From the NCBI GenBank assembly GCA_963707575.1, contig OY970171.1, positions 2,232,001 to 2,296,000 on the forward strand: a stretch of DNA of 64,000 nucleotides. Direction: 5' to 3'. Source of the DNA: Gaiellasilicea sp963707575. Lineage in GTDB: Bacteria; Actinomycetota; Thermoleophilia; Gaiellales; Gaiellaceae. The notes beneath the pieces were generated by a model that was not told the DNA's origin, did no database searches, and saw nothing but the letters and a program-made list of their open reading frames with translations. Every line of letters starts with the position of its first letter. Within the stretch, counting starts at the first letter, position 1. Made by a program: the position numbers and the translations under genes. Below are positions 32,766 through 44,329 of the stretch, in pieces.

Positions 32766-34043
32766 TCACCCCGGAAACGAGGGCGCGTCGTCGAGCTTCG
32801 CCAGCGTTCGCTCGGCGAGCACGCCGGCGATCGCGAGCGACGAGGTTGCCGCCGGGGACGGAGCGTTCTGGACGTGGAGCACGTGCGCGGTCTCGGCGAA
32901 GAGGAAGTCGTCCGCCAGCGCGCCGTCGGCGTGCAGCGCCTGCGCCCGGATCCCGGCCGGAGCGGGGAGGAGATGCTCGCGCAGGACGCCCGGCAGGTAG
33001 CGCCGCACGGCCCGCGCGACCAGCTGGGGGACGAGGTCGCGCGTCACCTCGGTCGCGCCCGCCCGCCAGTGCCGTCGTGCGAGCCGCCAGAACGGGGCCG
33101 AGCCGACGACCTCCCGGACGTCCCCGAGATCGACCTGCCGGCGGCTGTAGCCCTCACGGGCGAGTGCCAGCACGGCGTTCGGCCCCACCCAGACGCCACC
33201 GTCGGGACGTCGGTTGACATGGATGCCGAGGAAGGGAAGTCGCGGATCCGGGACCGGATAGATCAGCCCGCGACAGCGGCCCGCGACCTCGGGAGCCAAC
33301 GCGAAGTAGCTCCCACGGAAGGGCACGATCGCGATCCCATCTGTGCTCGCCCCGGATGCGCGGGCGAGGCGGTCGGAATGAAGACCGGCGCACGTGACCG
33401 CGACGCGCGACTCCACGACGCCTCGCTCGGTCGTGATCCTCACGCCGCGCGGCGTCTCGGCCAGGCTCGTGACCGGGCACGACAGGGCGACCGTGCAGTC
33501 GGCGCCCTCCAGCTCGCGCTCGAGGGCGGCGGCAACGAGCCCGAAATCGACGAGCCCGCTCTCCGGAACGTGCAGGCCCGAGTCGCCGATGACGTGGGGC
33601 TCGACCTCGCGCAGCCCCGAGCCGTCGAGCAGCCGTAGCCCGCTCAGCCCGTTCGCGCGCGCGCGCCGCTCGAGCTCCTCGAGCCTCTGGCGCTCCCGCT
33701 CGCCGGTGGCGACGATCAGCTTGCCCGTGATCTCGTAGGGCACTCCGTGCTCGTCGCAGAAGTCGAGCATCAGCCGCCGACCCTCCGTGCACAACCGTGC
33801 CTTCAGCGATCCGGGCGCGTAGTAGACCCCGGCGTGCAGGACGCAGCTGTTGCGGCCGGTCTGATGCAGTGCCGGCGCGGCCTCCTTCTCGAGCACGAGC
33901 AGGCTCCAGTCGGGTCGTCTCCGGTGGAGCTCGCGAGCTGTTGCCAGCCCCAGGATGCCCGCTCCCACCACAACTGCATCGACCCGCTCGGGCAGGGCCT
34001 CGCTCGTCCGGTCGCGAGGTGATTCGTCGCCTGCGCTCGTCAT
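32766..34043 (-). CDS. lhgO: L-2-hydroxyglutarate oxidase (DAO family flavoprotein)
   Basis: The 425-residue protein is an FAD-dependent amino/hydroxy-acid oxidase. Visible are the dinucleotide motif VDAVVVGAGILGLATAREL, the family hallmark HQTGRNSCVLHAGVYY, PGSLKARLCTEGRRL, and PFRGSYFAL with the C-terminal NAPSPAATSSLAIAG block. LhgO oxidises L-2-hydroxyglutarate to 2-oxoglutarate, feeding electrons to quinone. ATG 34043 fits; the first 30 residues are a disordered polar lead. It ends at a hairpin and stands alone. Confidence 0.88.
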   Translation of the reverse strand: MTSAGDESPRDRTSEALPERVDAVVVGAGILGLATARELHRRRPDWSLLVLEKEAAPALHQTGRNSCVLHAGVYYAPGSLKARLCTEGRRLMLDFCDEHGVPYEITGKLIVATGERERQRLEELERRARANGLSGLRLLDGSGLREVEPHVIGDSGLHVPESGLVDFGLVAAALERELEGADCTVALSCPVTSLAETPRGVRITTERGVVESRVAVTCAGLHSDRLARASGASTDGIAIVPFRGSYFALAPEVAGRCRGLIYPVPDPRLPFLGIHVNRRPDGGVWVGPNAVLALAREGYSRRQVDLGDVREVVGSAPFWRLARRHWRAGATEVTRDLVPQLVARAVRRYLPGVLREHLLPAPAGIRAQALHADGALADDFLFAETAHVLHVQNAPSPAATSSLAIAGVLAERTLAKLDDAPSFPG

Positions 34044-34110
34044 CGGTCTCGGCCCACCATGACCGTCATTCGAGCGTCCGTCCAGTTGCAACTCGTATTC
34101 GCCGCGACCG

Positions 34111-34140
34111 TTGACAGAAATGAAATCGCGGCGGTCTATC
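34111..34140 (+). promoter_or_regulatory. sigma-70-like promoter of the large DUF1349/FN3 gene
   Basis: A consensus -35 TTGACA (34111-34116), an 18-bp spacer and TCTATC (34135-34140) precede the start of the large secreted-protein gene by about 40 nt. A perfect -35 is rare in this window, where most promoters show only a TANNNT box near the start codon, so this gene may have a different expression level. Confidence 0.5.
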
Positions 34141-34179
34141 CCTTCGTTCAGTGCGCTGGAGAGGCTTCAGTGAAATCCT

Positions 34180-37100
34180 GTGTCGGTGCACCCGCAGACC
34201 TCACGGGTCCTGACGGTGGCGCGCTCGATCGGGGGAACTGGTGCCCTTGTTCGGCGCGTACCTGTCGTGCTGGCTGCGCTCGGTGTCACCCTCCTCGCGA
34301 CGTCCGCGACAGCTGCTCCGACGAAGCCACAGCCGGTCAGCCAGACGGCCAAGCCGGCGATCGTCGCTGCGGCGCAGTCGCGCCTGGCCGTGAAGCAGAA
34401 GGCTGCGAAGCCACTCGTTGCGCTTCCCGGCGCGTGGGCGGCCGATAATCCCGCCGGCCTCGCGGCTCCGAGCCTGACGGCGCCGGTCTTGAAGACCGCC
34501 ACGCCCGTCGCGCGGAGCCTGGCAACGCTCTCGGGCGGGTTCGAGTCGGACGAGTTCAATGCGCCGACGCTCGATGCGTCCCGGTGGACGTTCGTGAATC
34601 CGGTCGGCGACGCCACGCTGGGAACGAACGGAACGCACGCGACGATCTCGCTGCCCGCCGGCGTCTCCCACGACCTCTGGACCGGCTCGCTCGGCGCCCC
34701 GCGGCTTCTACAAACGGTCCCCAACCAGGACTTCGAGGTCGAAGTGAAGCTCGACAGCTCGATGGGCTCCGGCAACCAGCTGCAGGGGATCGTCGTCCAG
34801 CAGGACGCCGACGACCTGCTGCGACTCGAGATCCACCACGACGGGAACGCCACGCGCCTGTTCGCGGCGGTGATCGCCGGAGGTGTCGCATCGAGCGCCC
34901 ACTACTCCACCGTCGACAGCGGCAGTCCGGCGTACCTCCGGGTCAAGCGCGTAGGGAACCAGTGGACGCTTCGCCATTCCCGCGACGGGACGAACTGGAC
35001 GAGCACCGCCTCCTTCGCGCACGCCATGACCGTGACGTCGGTCGGTCCGTTCGTCGGCAACTCCGGTGGCTCCGCGCCGGCCTTCGCCGGCCTCGTCGAC
35101 TACTTCCGGGTCATCTCCGCCCCGCCGCCTCCGGCGGGTGACACGACGCCGCCGCAGATCACGGGCGCCTCGGTCTCCCAGGGATCGGTCGCAGCCACGG
35201 TGACCTGGACGACGAACGAGCCAGCGACGTCCGAGGTCGCCTACGGGACGAGCACGGCTTACGGCGCCACCGTCTCCTCGACCGCGCTGAAGACGTCGCA
35301 CCGCGCGCTGCTGCGACTGACGTGCGGCACCACGTATCACTTCCAGATCCGCTCGCGCGACGCGGCCGGAAACCAGGGCAGCTCGACCGATGCGACGTTC
35401 GCGACGAACGCCTGCTCGTCCACGATCAGGGCGGACGAGTTCAACGCCGGGAGTCTGAACACCGGCATCTGGACGCTGGTCGACCCGCTCGGCGACGCCT
35501 CGGTGACGATGAGCGGGACCCAGGCGGAGATCGTCGTTCCGGCCGGTGCCGCGCATGACGTCTGGGCGGGCATGGACACGGTCACTCGGCTGCTGCAGCC
35601 GGTGCCCAACGCGAACTTCGAGGTCGAGGTCAAGTTCGACCGCGCGGTCAGCTCCGGCTTCCAGCAGCAGGGTCTGCTCGTGGAGCAGAACGCGGGTCAT
35701 CTGCTCCGCATCGAGTTCCACCACGACGGCGGCTCCACGCGGCTCTTCGCCGCCGCCATCACGCCCGGGGGCGCCTCCGTCCTGCACTGGAGCGCGGTGC
35801 CCGGCGGGGCGCCAAAGTACCTTCGCCTGAAGCGCGCCGGCAACGAGTGGACCGTGAGCTACTCGAGCAACGGTGCGAACTGGACGACCGGCGCCACGTT
35901 CACGCATGCGATGACGGTGAACGCCCTGGGCCCGCTCGCGGGCAACGGAGGCTCGCCGCCTCCGGCGTTCACGAGCGCCGTCGACCACTTCCGCGAGGTC
36001 CTGCCCGACGGCTCGCCGCCGGTCGTGAGCGGGGTCTCCTCGACGCCGCAGACGATCTCGGCGACCGTCGCCTGGACGACGAACGAGCTCGCGAGCTCGA
36101 AGATCGCGTACGGCCCGACGTCGGCCTACGAGTTCGGGACGCTGAGCACTGCCGGGTCGCGGACAAGTCACAGCCTGCTCGTCCACGGCCTCCGCTGCGC
36201 AACGGCCTATCACTTCCAGATCCGGTCGGTCGACTTGTCCGGCAACGAGGCGGCTTCGCCGGACGGGACGTTCACGACGGCGGCCTGTCCCGCGTCGCTG
36301 ACCTCCGACGAGTTCAACGCCGCGACACTCGACGCGAGCCGCTGGGTGTGGATCGACCCCCTCGGCGACTCGAGCGCCTCGAGCACCGGGTCTCAGGCCC
36401 GGATCGCCGTGCCCGCCGGGACGAGGCACGACCTCTGGACCGGCATCGACGAGGTGCCGCGCCTGCTCCAGGCCACCCCTGACGCCGACTTCGAGGTCGA
36501 GGTCAAGTTCGACTCGCCGGTGACGACGCGCTACCAGATGCAGGGCCTGTTCGTGCAGCAGGACGCCCGGAACCTGCTCCGGATCGAGCTGCATCACGAA
36601 GGCAGCGGCGCCTACCTGTTCGTCGCCGGCCTCACGAACGGGACTGCCAGCGTCATCCACGAGCGCGCCGTGTCGGGCACCGCGCCCGCGTACCTGCGGC
36701 TGAAGCGCAAGGGCTCGACGTGGACGCTGCGGCACTCCACCGACGGCGAGACGTGGATCTCCACCTCGTTCAACCGCGCGCTCACCGTCGGCGCGGTCGG
36801 TCCCTACGCGGGCAACAGCGGCTCCTCGCCGCCGGCGTTCGCGACGAACGTCGACTACTTCCGCTATCTCCCGCCCGACCACACACCGCCTCAGATCAGC
36901 GCGATCGCTGCGGATCCGAGCGCGATCGGCGCGGATGTGACGTGGACGACGAACGAGCCGGCGAGCTCGGCGGTCGCCTATGGCGGAACGACGGCCTATG
37001 CCGATGGACTTGCGGGCGTCGCCGGCGAACGGACGACACACCGCATCTTCCTGCACGGGCTTCGGTGCGCAACGACCTACCACTTCCAGGTGCGGTCGGC

Positions 37101-38381
37101 CGACGCAGAAGGAAACGCTGCCACCTCCGCCGACCAGTCGTTCACGACGGCCGCCTGTCCCACCGAGCTCACCGGCGACGAATTCAACGCGGCCGCCCTG
37201 AACTCGGATCTGTGGACCTTCTTCAACCCGCTCAACGACTCGACCGCGACGGCGAACGGCTCGCAGGCCGTGATCGCCGTTCCGGCCGGTGTCGCACACG
37301 ACGTCTGGACGACCTCGGACACCGTTCCGCGCCTGCTCCAGGCCGCTCCCGATTCCGCGTTCGAGGTGGAGGCCAAGTTCGACTCGCCCGTGACGACGCG
37401 GTACCAGCAGCAGGGGATCATGGTCGAGCAGGACGCCAGCAACCTGCTGCGGTTCGAGATCCACTCGGAGTGGGCCGAGACGAAGCTGTTCGTCGCGGCG
37501 ATCACCGGAGCCACGGCGAGCATCAAGTACAACGCGCCGGTGCCGGCGGGCGCCAACGCCTATCTCCAGGTCAAGCGAGTGGGAGATACCTGGACGGTGC
37601 GTTATTCGATGGACGGAGAAACCTGGCCGGTCTCCTTCGGGTTCGTCCAGCCCTTCGTCACGCGGGCCATCGGTCCGTACGCCGGCAACGGAGGCGTCCT
37701 GCCGGCGTTCGCTGCGAAGGTAGACCACTTCCGGGTTGTTCCGCCGCCGCCGCCGGACCTGACGCCTCCCACGCTTACCTCGATCGCGGCTCTCACGCAC
37801 CGGAACTCGGCGACGATCACGTGGTCGACGAACGAGCTCGCCACCTCAAGCGTGAACTGGGGCCTGACGTCAGCGTACGGCCAGCCCTCGGTGTCGGCGG
37901 GGCAGCTCACCGCGCAGCGTGCCCGGCTCACCGGCCTTGCGTGCGCCACCACCTATCACTACCGCGTCCGCTCGACCGACGCGGCCGGGAACGAGGCCGT
38001 CTCCAACGATCGCTCGTTCACGACCGCTGCCTGCGCCGCCGGACCGAGCATCGTCGTCTGGCGGGGCAGCCCGCAGACGTTCGGGCTCGTCGGCGTGCCG
38101 CAGCGCTGGGTCAATGTCCTTGGCAACGTCGAGGACTCGAACGGGATCGGGTCACTCTCGTATCGCCTGAACGGCGGCCAGAGCCACTCGCTGCATGATC
38201 GGCCCATCCGACGACCGGCTGGCCCATGTCGGGCGACTTCAATATCGAGCTCTTCTACGGCGACCTCCGACCGGGGCTGAACGACGTCGAGATCACGGCG
38301 GTCGACACACCTGGCAACTCGACGACGACGCATGTCCAGGTCGACTGGCAGGGGAACACCAGCACGCCACCCGCCAGCTAA
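34180..38381 (+). CDS. large secreted protein with four DUF1349-like/fibronectin-III-like repeat units
   Basis: A signal peptide (VPVVLAALGVTLLATSATAA) opens a protein of about 1400 residues. Four repeats follow, each a lectin-like DUF1349 domain beginning DEFNA..LD and ending VD[YH]FR, then a fibronectin-III/purple-phosphatase-N-like domain with a conserved TWTTNEPASS core and CATTYHFQIRS. The DUF1349 domains lie at about 34549-35120, 35430-36000, 36310-36870 and 37180-37740. A last Ig-like domain closes the protein. Two frame breaks (near 38195 and 38215) interrupt that last domain; sequence on both sides is conserved in character and the true stop is TAA 38379-38381. It may extend into the following PIG-L domain if a third break is an error. 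Probably binds carbohydrate at the cell surface. Confidence 0.8.
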
Positions 38382-40032
38382 CGGCCCCGTCGCTCGTAGT
38401 CGTTGCGCACCCGGACGACGAGGCGCTAGGCATGGCGGGCGTCATCAGTCGCGCACAGACCGCGGGTCGGAGGGTCTACGTCGCGATCGTGACCAACGGA
38501 GACAGCGGCGCCCCGGGAAGCACGAGCGGCTACTGCGGCGCAGCCAGCGGCACCCCGTCGGCGACAGCGGCGTACGGTCTGCAGAGACACGGCGAGACGC
38601 GCCAGGCGATGGGGTTGCTCGGCCTCCAGTGGAGCGCCAACCTCGGCACGACAAACATCATCTTCCTGGGCTATCCCGACGGGAAGCTCGACGAGATCTC
38701 CGCTTCCGGCACCGGCTGGACGGGGGATGCGACCGGCCTCCACCGTACGTATGCCGCAGATCTCGATGGGTCGAACGCCACGTGCAACGGCGATCTGCGC
38801 TACCTCCTCAACGGAACCCACTCGCAGCTCTCCGCGCCGGCTCTGGCAGGGGATCTCGACGCGCTCCTCGAGCTCACGCGATCCGAGTGACATCTACACG
38901 CACGCGGGTTTCGACGGCCATACGGATCACGCGAAGGTCTGGAGCTCGCTGACCGCGGCAATCATTCGCAATGAACTCAACGTCCGCGTTCATTCAACGC
39001 TGATCCACCCGAGCGGACTCCGGTGCTTGCCAGGTGCATGCCGCAGCGGTCTGGCCGAACCCGGCCCTGCAGAACAACAATCCTTTCGCGCGGTTCACGC
39101 CTGCAGCGTCGTTCACGGCTCCGCCCGCTCCGCTGTGCGACTTCGACGCCACCGGCTCGAGTTGGGGGCCCGAGGGTGCGCCCGACGAGTCGGTCGTCGT
39201 TCCGACGGCGATGCAGGCGCTCACGGAGGCCAGCAACCTCAAGTGGCAGGTGATCTCGCGCTACGCGACCCAGATCAACTGCACGCAGAGCGGCGGGGAG
39301 TACCACGTCAACTGCGGGTACATGCGGGCATTCGTCAAGCGCAACGAGTTCTTCTGGACGAGGACGTTCAGCCCGCCGAAGAGCTGGCCCCTCCCGTACT
39401 CGATCGACTGGACCTCCACGGCGTCCATCGCCGAGCGCGCGCAGATCTTCGAAGGGCAATGGACGCACGACGGCACCGGGATCCGCCCGGTCGCAACCGG
39501 TTTCGATCGCGTGATCACGCTCGGCGACATGGCCTGGACCGACTACGAGGTGAGGGCCGAGATCACGTTCAACTCGTTCGATCAATCTCGGCCGGTCGTC
39601 GGTTCTGCCGTCGGACTTGCGCTCGGCTGGCAGGGACATTCCGACTGGGGACAGCCGCGCTTCGGGCACCCGTCCGGCGGCCTGTGTCTCTACGCCTGGG
39701 ACACGGCGGACCCGCTCTTCTACAAGCTGCAGCTCGGGTATAGCCCGGGGCCGGCGCACGACACCGTTCTCGCGAAGCAGTTGACCGATCTCCCGCTCGG
39801 TGTCCCGCACGTGTTCCGGTTCCGCGAACGCGACCTTGGCAACGGAGCAAGCCGGTACAGCTGCAAGGTGTGGCGCAGTGACAAGCCCGAGCCCGGCGCG
39901 TGGACGCTCCAAGCGGACATTCCGCATTGGGCGGGCGAAACCGGTACGCATCCGGGTTCGATCGTGCTCGTCGCACACCACGCAGACGCGACGTTCGGCG
40001 ATGTCACGGTCACTCCCGTGACGGGCGACTGA
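38382..40032 (+). CDS. PIG-L family deacetylase with C-terminal beta-sandwich domain (frame interrupted)
   Basis: The N-terminal part has the PIG-L/LmbE zinc motif VVVAHPDDEALGMAG and, after a frame break near 38880, the second metal site GFDGHTDHAKVW. Family members remove N-acetyl groups from sugars such as GlcNAc. A second break near 39020 leads into a roughly 330-residue C-terminal part (VWPNPALQNNNPFARFTP onward) that ends in a concanavalin-like beta-sandwich (YEVRAEITFNSFDQSRPVVG). No start codon with a ribosome site is visible, and the first codons are in a frame that also continues from the upstream gene, so fusion to the DUF1349 protein is possible. Start coordinate approximate. Confidence 0.68.
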
Positions 40033-40079
40033 GCCGCGCTCGCGCGCTGCCGCCCGCGCGAATCGGCAAGCTAGCGTCG

Positions 40080-41310
40080 ATGAGGATCGCGTTCGTCACC
40101 CAGCCTGGGCACGCCGTGCTTCCTGCAGCGGGCTCGATCGAGTTGTGGGCGGACGCCGTCGCACGACGGCTCACCGAACGCCACGAGATCACGATCTATG
40201 CAAGTCGTCCCATGGCGACGCCGCCCCCCGGAGAAGGGGCAATCGACTACCGGCTCGTTCCACACGAGCGTGCGTCGCTGTTGGTCCGCGGGCTCAGATT
40301 CGCATGGCGCTTGCTCCCGCCTTCGCGCCCGTTCTTCGCCTCGATCTTCCATCCCCTCGAGTACTGGCTCCGCATCGGCGCCGATGCCCGACGCCAGCGG
40401 TTCGAGATCATCCATGTCTTCAACTACTCGCAGGCGCTGCCGATCCTGCGTCGACTGACGGGCGCCAAGCTCGTCCTCCACATGCACTGCGAGTGGCTCG
40501 CCCAGCTCGATGCTCGGATGATCGACCGGCGGCTGCGCCATGCCGACCTGATCGTGGGCTGCAGCGAGTACATGACCGACCAGATCCGCGAGCGCTTCCC
40601 GCAGCATGCCTCGCGCTGCACCACGATCTACAACGGCGTCGACGTGGGAGCCGGCCGGCCCGATAACGGCCCCAGGCCAGGCGGGTCGATCCGCTTGTTG
40701 AACGTGGGTCGCGTCTCGCCGGAGAAGGGTCTACATGTTCTGGTCGACGCGCTCGACCCTTTGGTCGCGCGGTACCCGGACCTCCGCCTGACGATCCTGG
40801 GCGAGGAGTCGCCGGTTCCGTTCGAGTTCGCGGTGAAGATCGCGACGCGACTCCCTCGTCAGGGATCTCGCCCGCTTCTATGAGGGCAGCTACCTGGAGG
40901 CAGCTGCGTGCTCGGATGTCGAACGCAGTTGCGGAACGGGTGACATTCATAACCCGCGTTTCACATGTCGAGGCCCTGCGCTACTACGACGACGCGGACA
41001 TTTTCGTGTACCCATCTATCTTCGAATCCTTCGCAATTCCGCCCGTCGAGGCGATGGCGGCAGGCTTGCCGGTCGTCGCCAGCCGTGTGGGCGGAATGCA
41101 GGAGACGATCGTGCACGAGCAGACGGGGTTGCTCGTTGCACGCGAGGATCCCGATGCCCTGGCTAGCGCCGCTTGACGCGGCTGATCGAAGATTCCGAGC
41201 TGCGCCGGTCTTTCGGCGAAGCAGGACGCAGTGCGAGCGACGATGTTCTCCTGGTCCAGGGTCACCGCTGAGGTCGAGGCCGCTTTCAGCGCGCTGTTGG
41301 GGAGATCACC
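40080..41310 (+). CDS. GT4-family glycosyltransferase (several frame breaks)
   Basis: The protein starts MRIAFVTQPGHAVLPAAGSI and has a GT-B fold: an N-terminal acceptor domain (FEIIHVFNYSQALPILRR, HMHCEWLAQLD), then the donor domain LLNVGRVSPEKGLHVLVDAL, YDDADIFVYPSIFESFAIPPVEAMAAGLPVVAS in two blocks, containing the EX7E motif (E-S-F-A-I-P-P-V-E). Breaks near 40852, 40914, 41170 and 41230 interrupt the donor domain, yet each segment continues the family pattern up to FSWSRVTAEVEAAFSALL, so one intact gene is likely in the living cell. End approximate. First gene of the polysaccharide locus on the plus strand. Confidence 0.72.
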
Positions 41311-41372
41311 CGGCTGCGCGCAGACGAGACGTCGGTCTCCTCGGCTCGTCCTAGAGCACCGCGATCTCGAGT

Positions 41373-42679
41373 ATGCGCTCTGTCCTTCTCATCGCGTTCC
41401 ACTACCCGCCCATCGGCGGCGCGGGGGTGCAGCGGAACGTCCAGCTCGTCCGCCGCCTGCCGGCGCACGGCTACCGGCCGGTCGTCCTGACCGGCCCGGG
41501 CGTTCCGGACTACCGCTGGACGCCGACGGATGCGTCGCTCGCGGACGGCGGAGAGGGGCCGGCGGTCCACCGGATCGAAGGTTCCGAGCCGCCGCACGGA
41601 GTGCGGTGGGAGGCCCGCCTGGAGCGCTGGGCGCGCATCCCGGCGCGCTGGCAGCGCTGGTGGTCGTCGAGGCTGGTCGACGCTGCCACGTCACTGCCGG
41701 AGGACATCGCCCTCGTGCGCGCGTCGCTCGCTCCCTATGCCATCGGCCCGGCGGTCGTCGACGTCGCCCGGCGCCTCGGGAAGCCGCTCGTCCTCGACCT
41801 GGAGGATCCCTGGGCGCTGGACGAGATGATGGTGTACCCGACGCGGCTCCATCGCCGGCTCGAGCTCCGCAAGATGCGTCGGGTGCTCGGGGAGGCCGAC
41901 GCGATCGTGATGAACACGCCCGAGGCGGCCCGGCGTGTCGTCGCGACGTTCCCGGAGCTCGACGGTCGTGTGCGCGCGATCCCGAATGCCTTCGATCCGG
42001 CGGACTTCGAGGCTCCCGCGACTGAGCGCGAGGACGGGCGCTTTCGGATCGTGCACACCGGGCTCGCTGCACATGGATGCAGGCCTCAGGCACCGCGACG
42101 CTTCCCGTCTGCGACGCGCCCTCGGCGGGTTCGTGGACGACGTCGACTTTCTCACTCGGTCGCACGTCTTCCTGATCGAGGCGCTCGAGCGGCTCTTCGA
42201 AGCGCGCCCCGAGCTGCGCTCGGTCGTCGAGCTGCACTTCGCCGGGGTCCTCACCCCGGCCGAGCAGCAGAGCATCGAGCGAGTGGGCGGCGCGACATTG
42301 CATGGATTCCTGACGCACCGGGAGACGACCGCGCTCGTGCGATCGGCCGACCTGCTCTTCCTGCCGATGCAGGACCTGCCGCCCGGACGCCGGGCCACGA
42401 TCGTGCCCCAGAAGACCTACGAGTATCTCGCGTCGGGCCGGCCGATCCTGGCGGCCGTCCCGGATGGGGATGCGCGCGACCTGCTCGAGGCGGCGGGAAC
42501 CGCGCGGCTGTCCCGCCCGGCGGACACGGCCGCGATGGCGACAACTGATCGGTCTCGAGATCGACGGCTGGCGTCGCGGGGAGAAGCCGGCCGAGCCGGA
42601 TCCCGATGTCCTGCTGCGCAGCAGCGCGCCTCGGCTCGTGTCCGACCTGGCGGGCGTGTTCGACGAGCTCCTGGGCTAG
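41373..42679 (+). CDS. GT4-like glycosyltransferase (two frame breaks)
   Basis: Starting MRSVLLIAFHYPPIGGAGVQRN, the typical glycan-binding loop of GT4 enzymes, the protein continues with PLVLDLEDPWALDEMMVY and ADAIVMNTPEAARRVV. After a break near 42058 it goes on (GSLHMDAGLRHRDASRLRR, FLTHRETTALVRSADLLFLP, KTYEYLASGRPILAAVPDGD). A second break near 42540 leads to a short C-terminal segment ending at TAG 42677. About 435 residues in total if the frame is restored. The family is often found in capsule and exopolysaccharide clusters. Its end touches the convergent flippase gene. Confidence 0.74.
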
Positions 42680-44195
42680 GAGGGTTGGCCGGCGGGGATC
42701 GGCGCCGCGCGGTCCCGGCCGAGACCTGCCCGGACCGAGCGCAGGACGAGCGAGCCGGTCTCGAGCAAGGTCGCGCGACGGAAGCAGAAGACTGCCGTGA
42801 GGTAGAGGAGCCCGGCGACGGACCCGCCGGCGACCCCGGCAAGAAAGTCGTTTCCGAGCTCGTGCGTCACGACCGAGCCCACGAGCTCCGGCGGGCACGC
42901 CCAGGAGCAGCGGCACGGCCATGAGTCGGAAGGGCCTCGCTGAGCTTCGCCGCGACACGGCGCGACCCAGGAGCACCGCGTCCACGACTGCACCTGCCAG
43001 CGACCCGGCGCCGATCGCGTTCACGCCGATGAACGGGAGCAGCGGGAACGCGACGGCGAACAGCGTCAGGGTGTGCGCGATCGTCGCGCGGAGGACGACG
43101 GACGGCTCTCCGATCGCGTAGAGGAAGCCCACGGCGACCACGGCGAGAGGTGCGGCCACGATCAGGGACACGCACACCCACTGCACCGCCACAGCGGTCT
43201 CGCTCCACTGCTCGCCGAAGACGCCGGGCACCAGCCCGGAGGCGGACGCCGCGAGCGCGGTGAGCACGACCCCGGCCGCCGTGCCACTCACGCGGATGCC
43301 CCTCTCGATGACAGGCCCCGGATCCTCCCGGGCCGCCTGCAGCTGGGACATGTACGGGAACGCCACTCGATGGAGCGGCTCGATGATGAGCACCGGGATC
43401 TCGATCACGCGCTTCGCGAGTGTCCAGAGGCCGAGCGTGCCCACGCCGCTCAGCCCGGCGATGCCCACGTTCAGGCCCTGCTCGCGCAGCATCCCGGCCA
43501 CGCTGATGCCCTGGAAGCGCAGGCCGAACGAGATCACCGGCAACAGCGAGCGCGCCCCGCGGAACGAGGGCAGGAGGTTCGTGCCGCGGCTGGCGAACGC
43601 CATCGCGACGGTGCTGAGCGCGGCCTTGAAGACGACTCCCGTGGCGAGCGCCCAGACGCCTGCGCCGGCGAGGACCCAGCCCACGGCCCAGCCGTAGTAG
43701 GCGAGGACGCCGACGGCGTCGACCGCCGGTCAGAACCCGGAAGCGCAGCGCTCGCGAGAGCACGACCTTGCCCGGCGTCTGGATCGCGGCGAGGGGAAGG
43801 CCGCACATCATCACCGCCACGACCGCTCCGGCCGAGCCGAAGAACGATGCGATCCCGGCCGCGACGAGGGCGAGCGCTCCGGTCAGCGAGAGCTGGAGCG
43901 CGAGCACCGACCTGAGCTCCTGTCGCGTCGGGCTCTCGGGCCTGCGGATGAGGCCGCTGCCGAGCCCACCGTCCGACAGCGTCGTCGCGAACATCATCAG
44001 CGTCGCCCCGATCGCCACGAGCCCGAAGTCGGCCGGGACGAGCATCCGGGCGAGCACGATGTTGCCGCCGAAGCCGACGAGCAGGTTGACCGCGCCCCAG
44101 GCGCCGATGAAGAAGACGCCGCTCGAGACCCGGCGGTTGAGCTCCTGCCTCGGCAGGAGGTCGTCGGGCGGTCCCGCAGGGGGCGTCGAAGCCAT
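42676..44195 (-). CDS. Wzx-type oligosaccharide flippase (two frame breaks)
   Basis: The protein of about 505 residues has the hydrophobic profile of the polysaccharide-biosynthesis/MATE-like flippase family: LNRRVSSGVFFIGAWGAV, LLVGFGGNIVLARMLVPADFGLVAIG in two stretches, and GLWTLAKRVIEIPVLI. It flips lipid-linked repeat units across the membrane. Breaks occur near 43733 and 42900; the helices continue on both sides. The start ATG 44195 has a TATCGT box (complement of 44203-44208) 7 nt upstream. It is divergent from the GT2 gene at 44330, and a palindromic site lies midway between their starts. Confidence 0.78.
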
Positions 44196-44251
44196 CCACC
44201 TGACGATAGGCCTCCGCGCCGGAGGCGCGCTTCCGCGGATCAGTCAGAGTC

Positions 44252-44270
44252 GCCTAGCCGATGGGCTAGG
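44252..44270. promoter_or_regulatory. palindromic operator GCCTAGC-N6-GCTAGG between wzx and GT2
   Basis: The perfect inverted repeat CCTAGC-CGATGG-GCTAGG has its centre at 44261.5. Predicted leaderless starts of the divergent genes are at 44195 and 44330, so the centre lies about 66-67 bp from each. Such upstream symmetric sites are typical of LuxR-type activators. Related sites occur at 47601, 51147 and 59964. Confidence 0.62.
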
Positions 44271-44329
44271 TCGTCTTTCAGTTCGATGGAGGGGCGATTC
44301 CAGGCAGGCACGGCACTAGCATCGAAGAC

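Noticed and set aside
32479..32769. Short open frames in the gap at 32.4-32.8 kb.
   Set aside because: Codon use lacks the strong GC3 bias of real genes, frames overlap one another on both strands, and none has a ribosome site.
34708..37800. A 1030-codon open frame antisense to the DUF1349/FN3 gene.
   Set aside because: It mirrors the sense gene codon for codon; GC3-rich codons leave few antisense stops. It has no ribosome site, signal or domain pattern.
40072..40077. TAGCGT as a leaderless promoter box for the GT4 gene at 40080.
   Set aside because: Only 2 nt separate it from the ATG, too close for a start site between them, unlike the 6-10 nt seen elsewhere.
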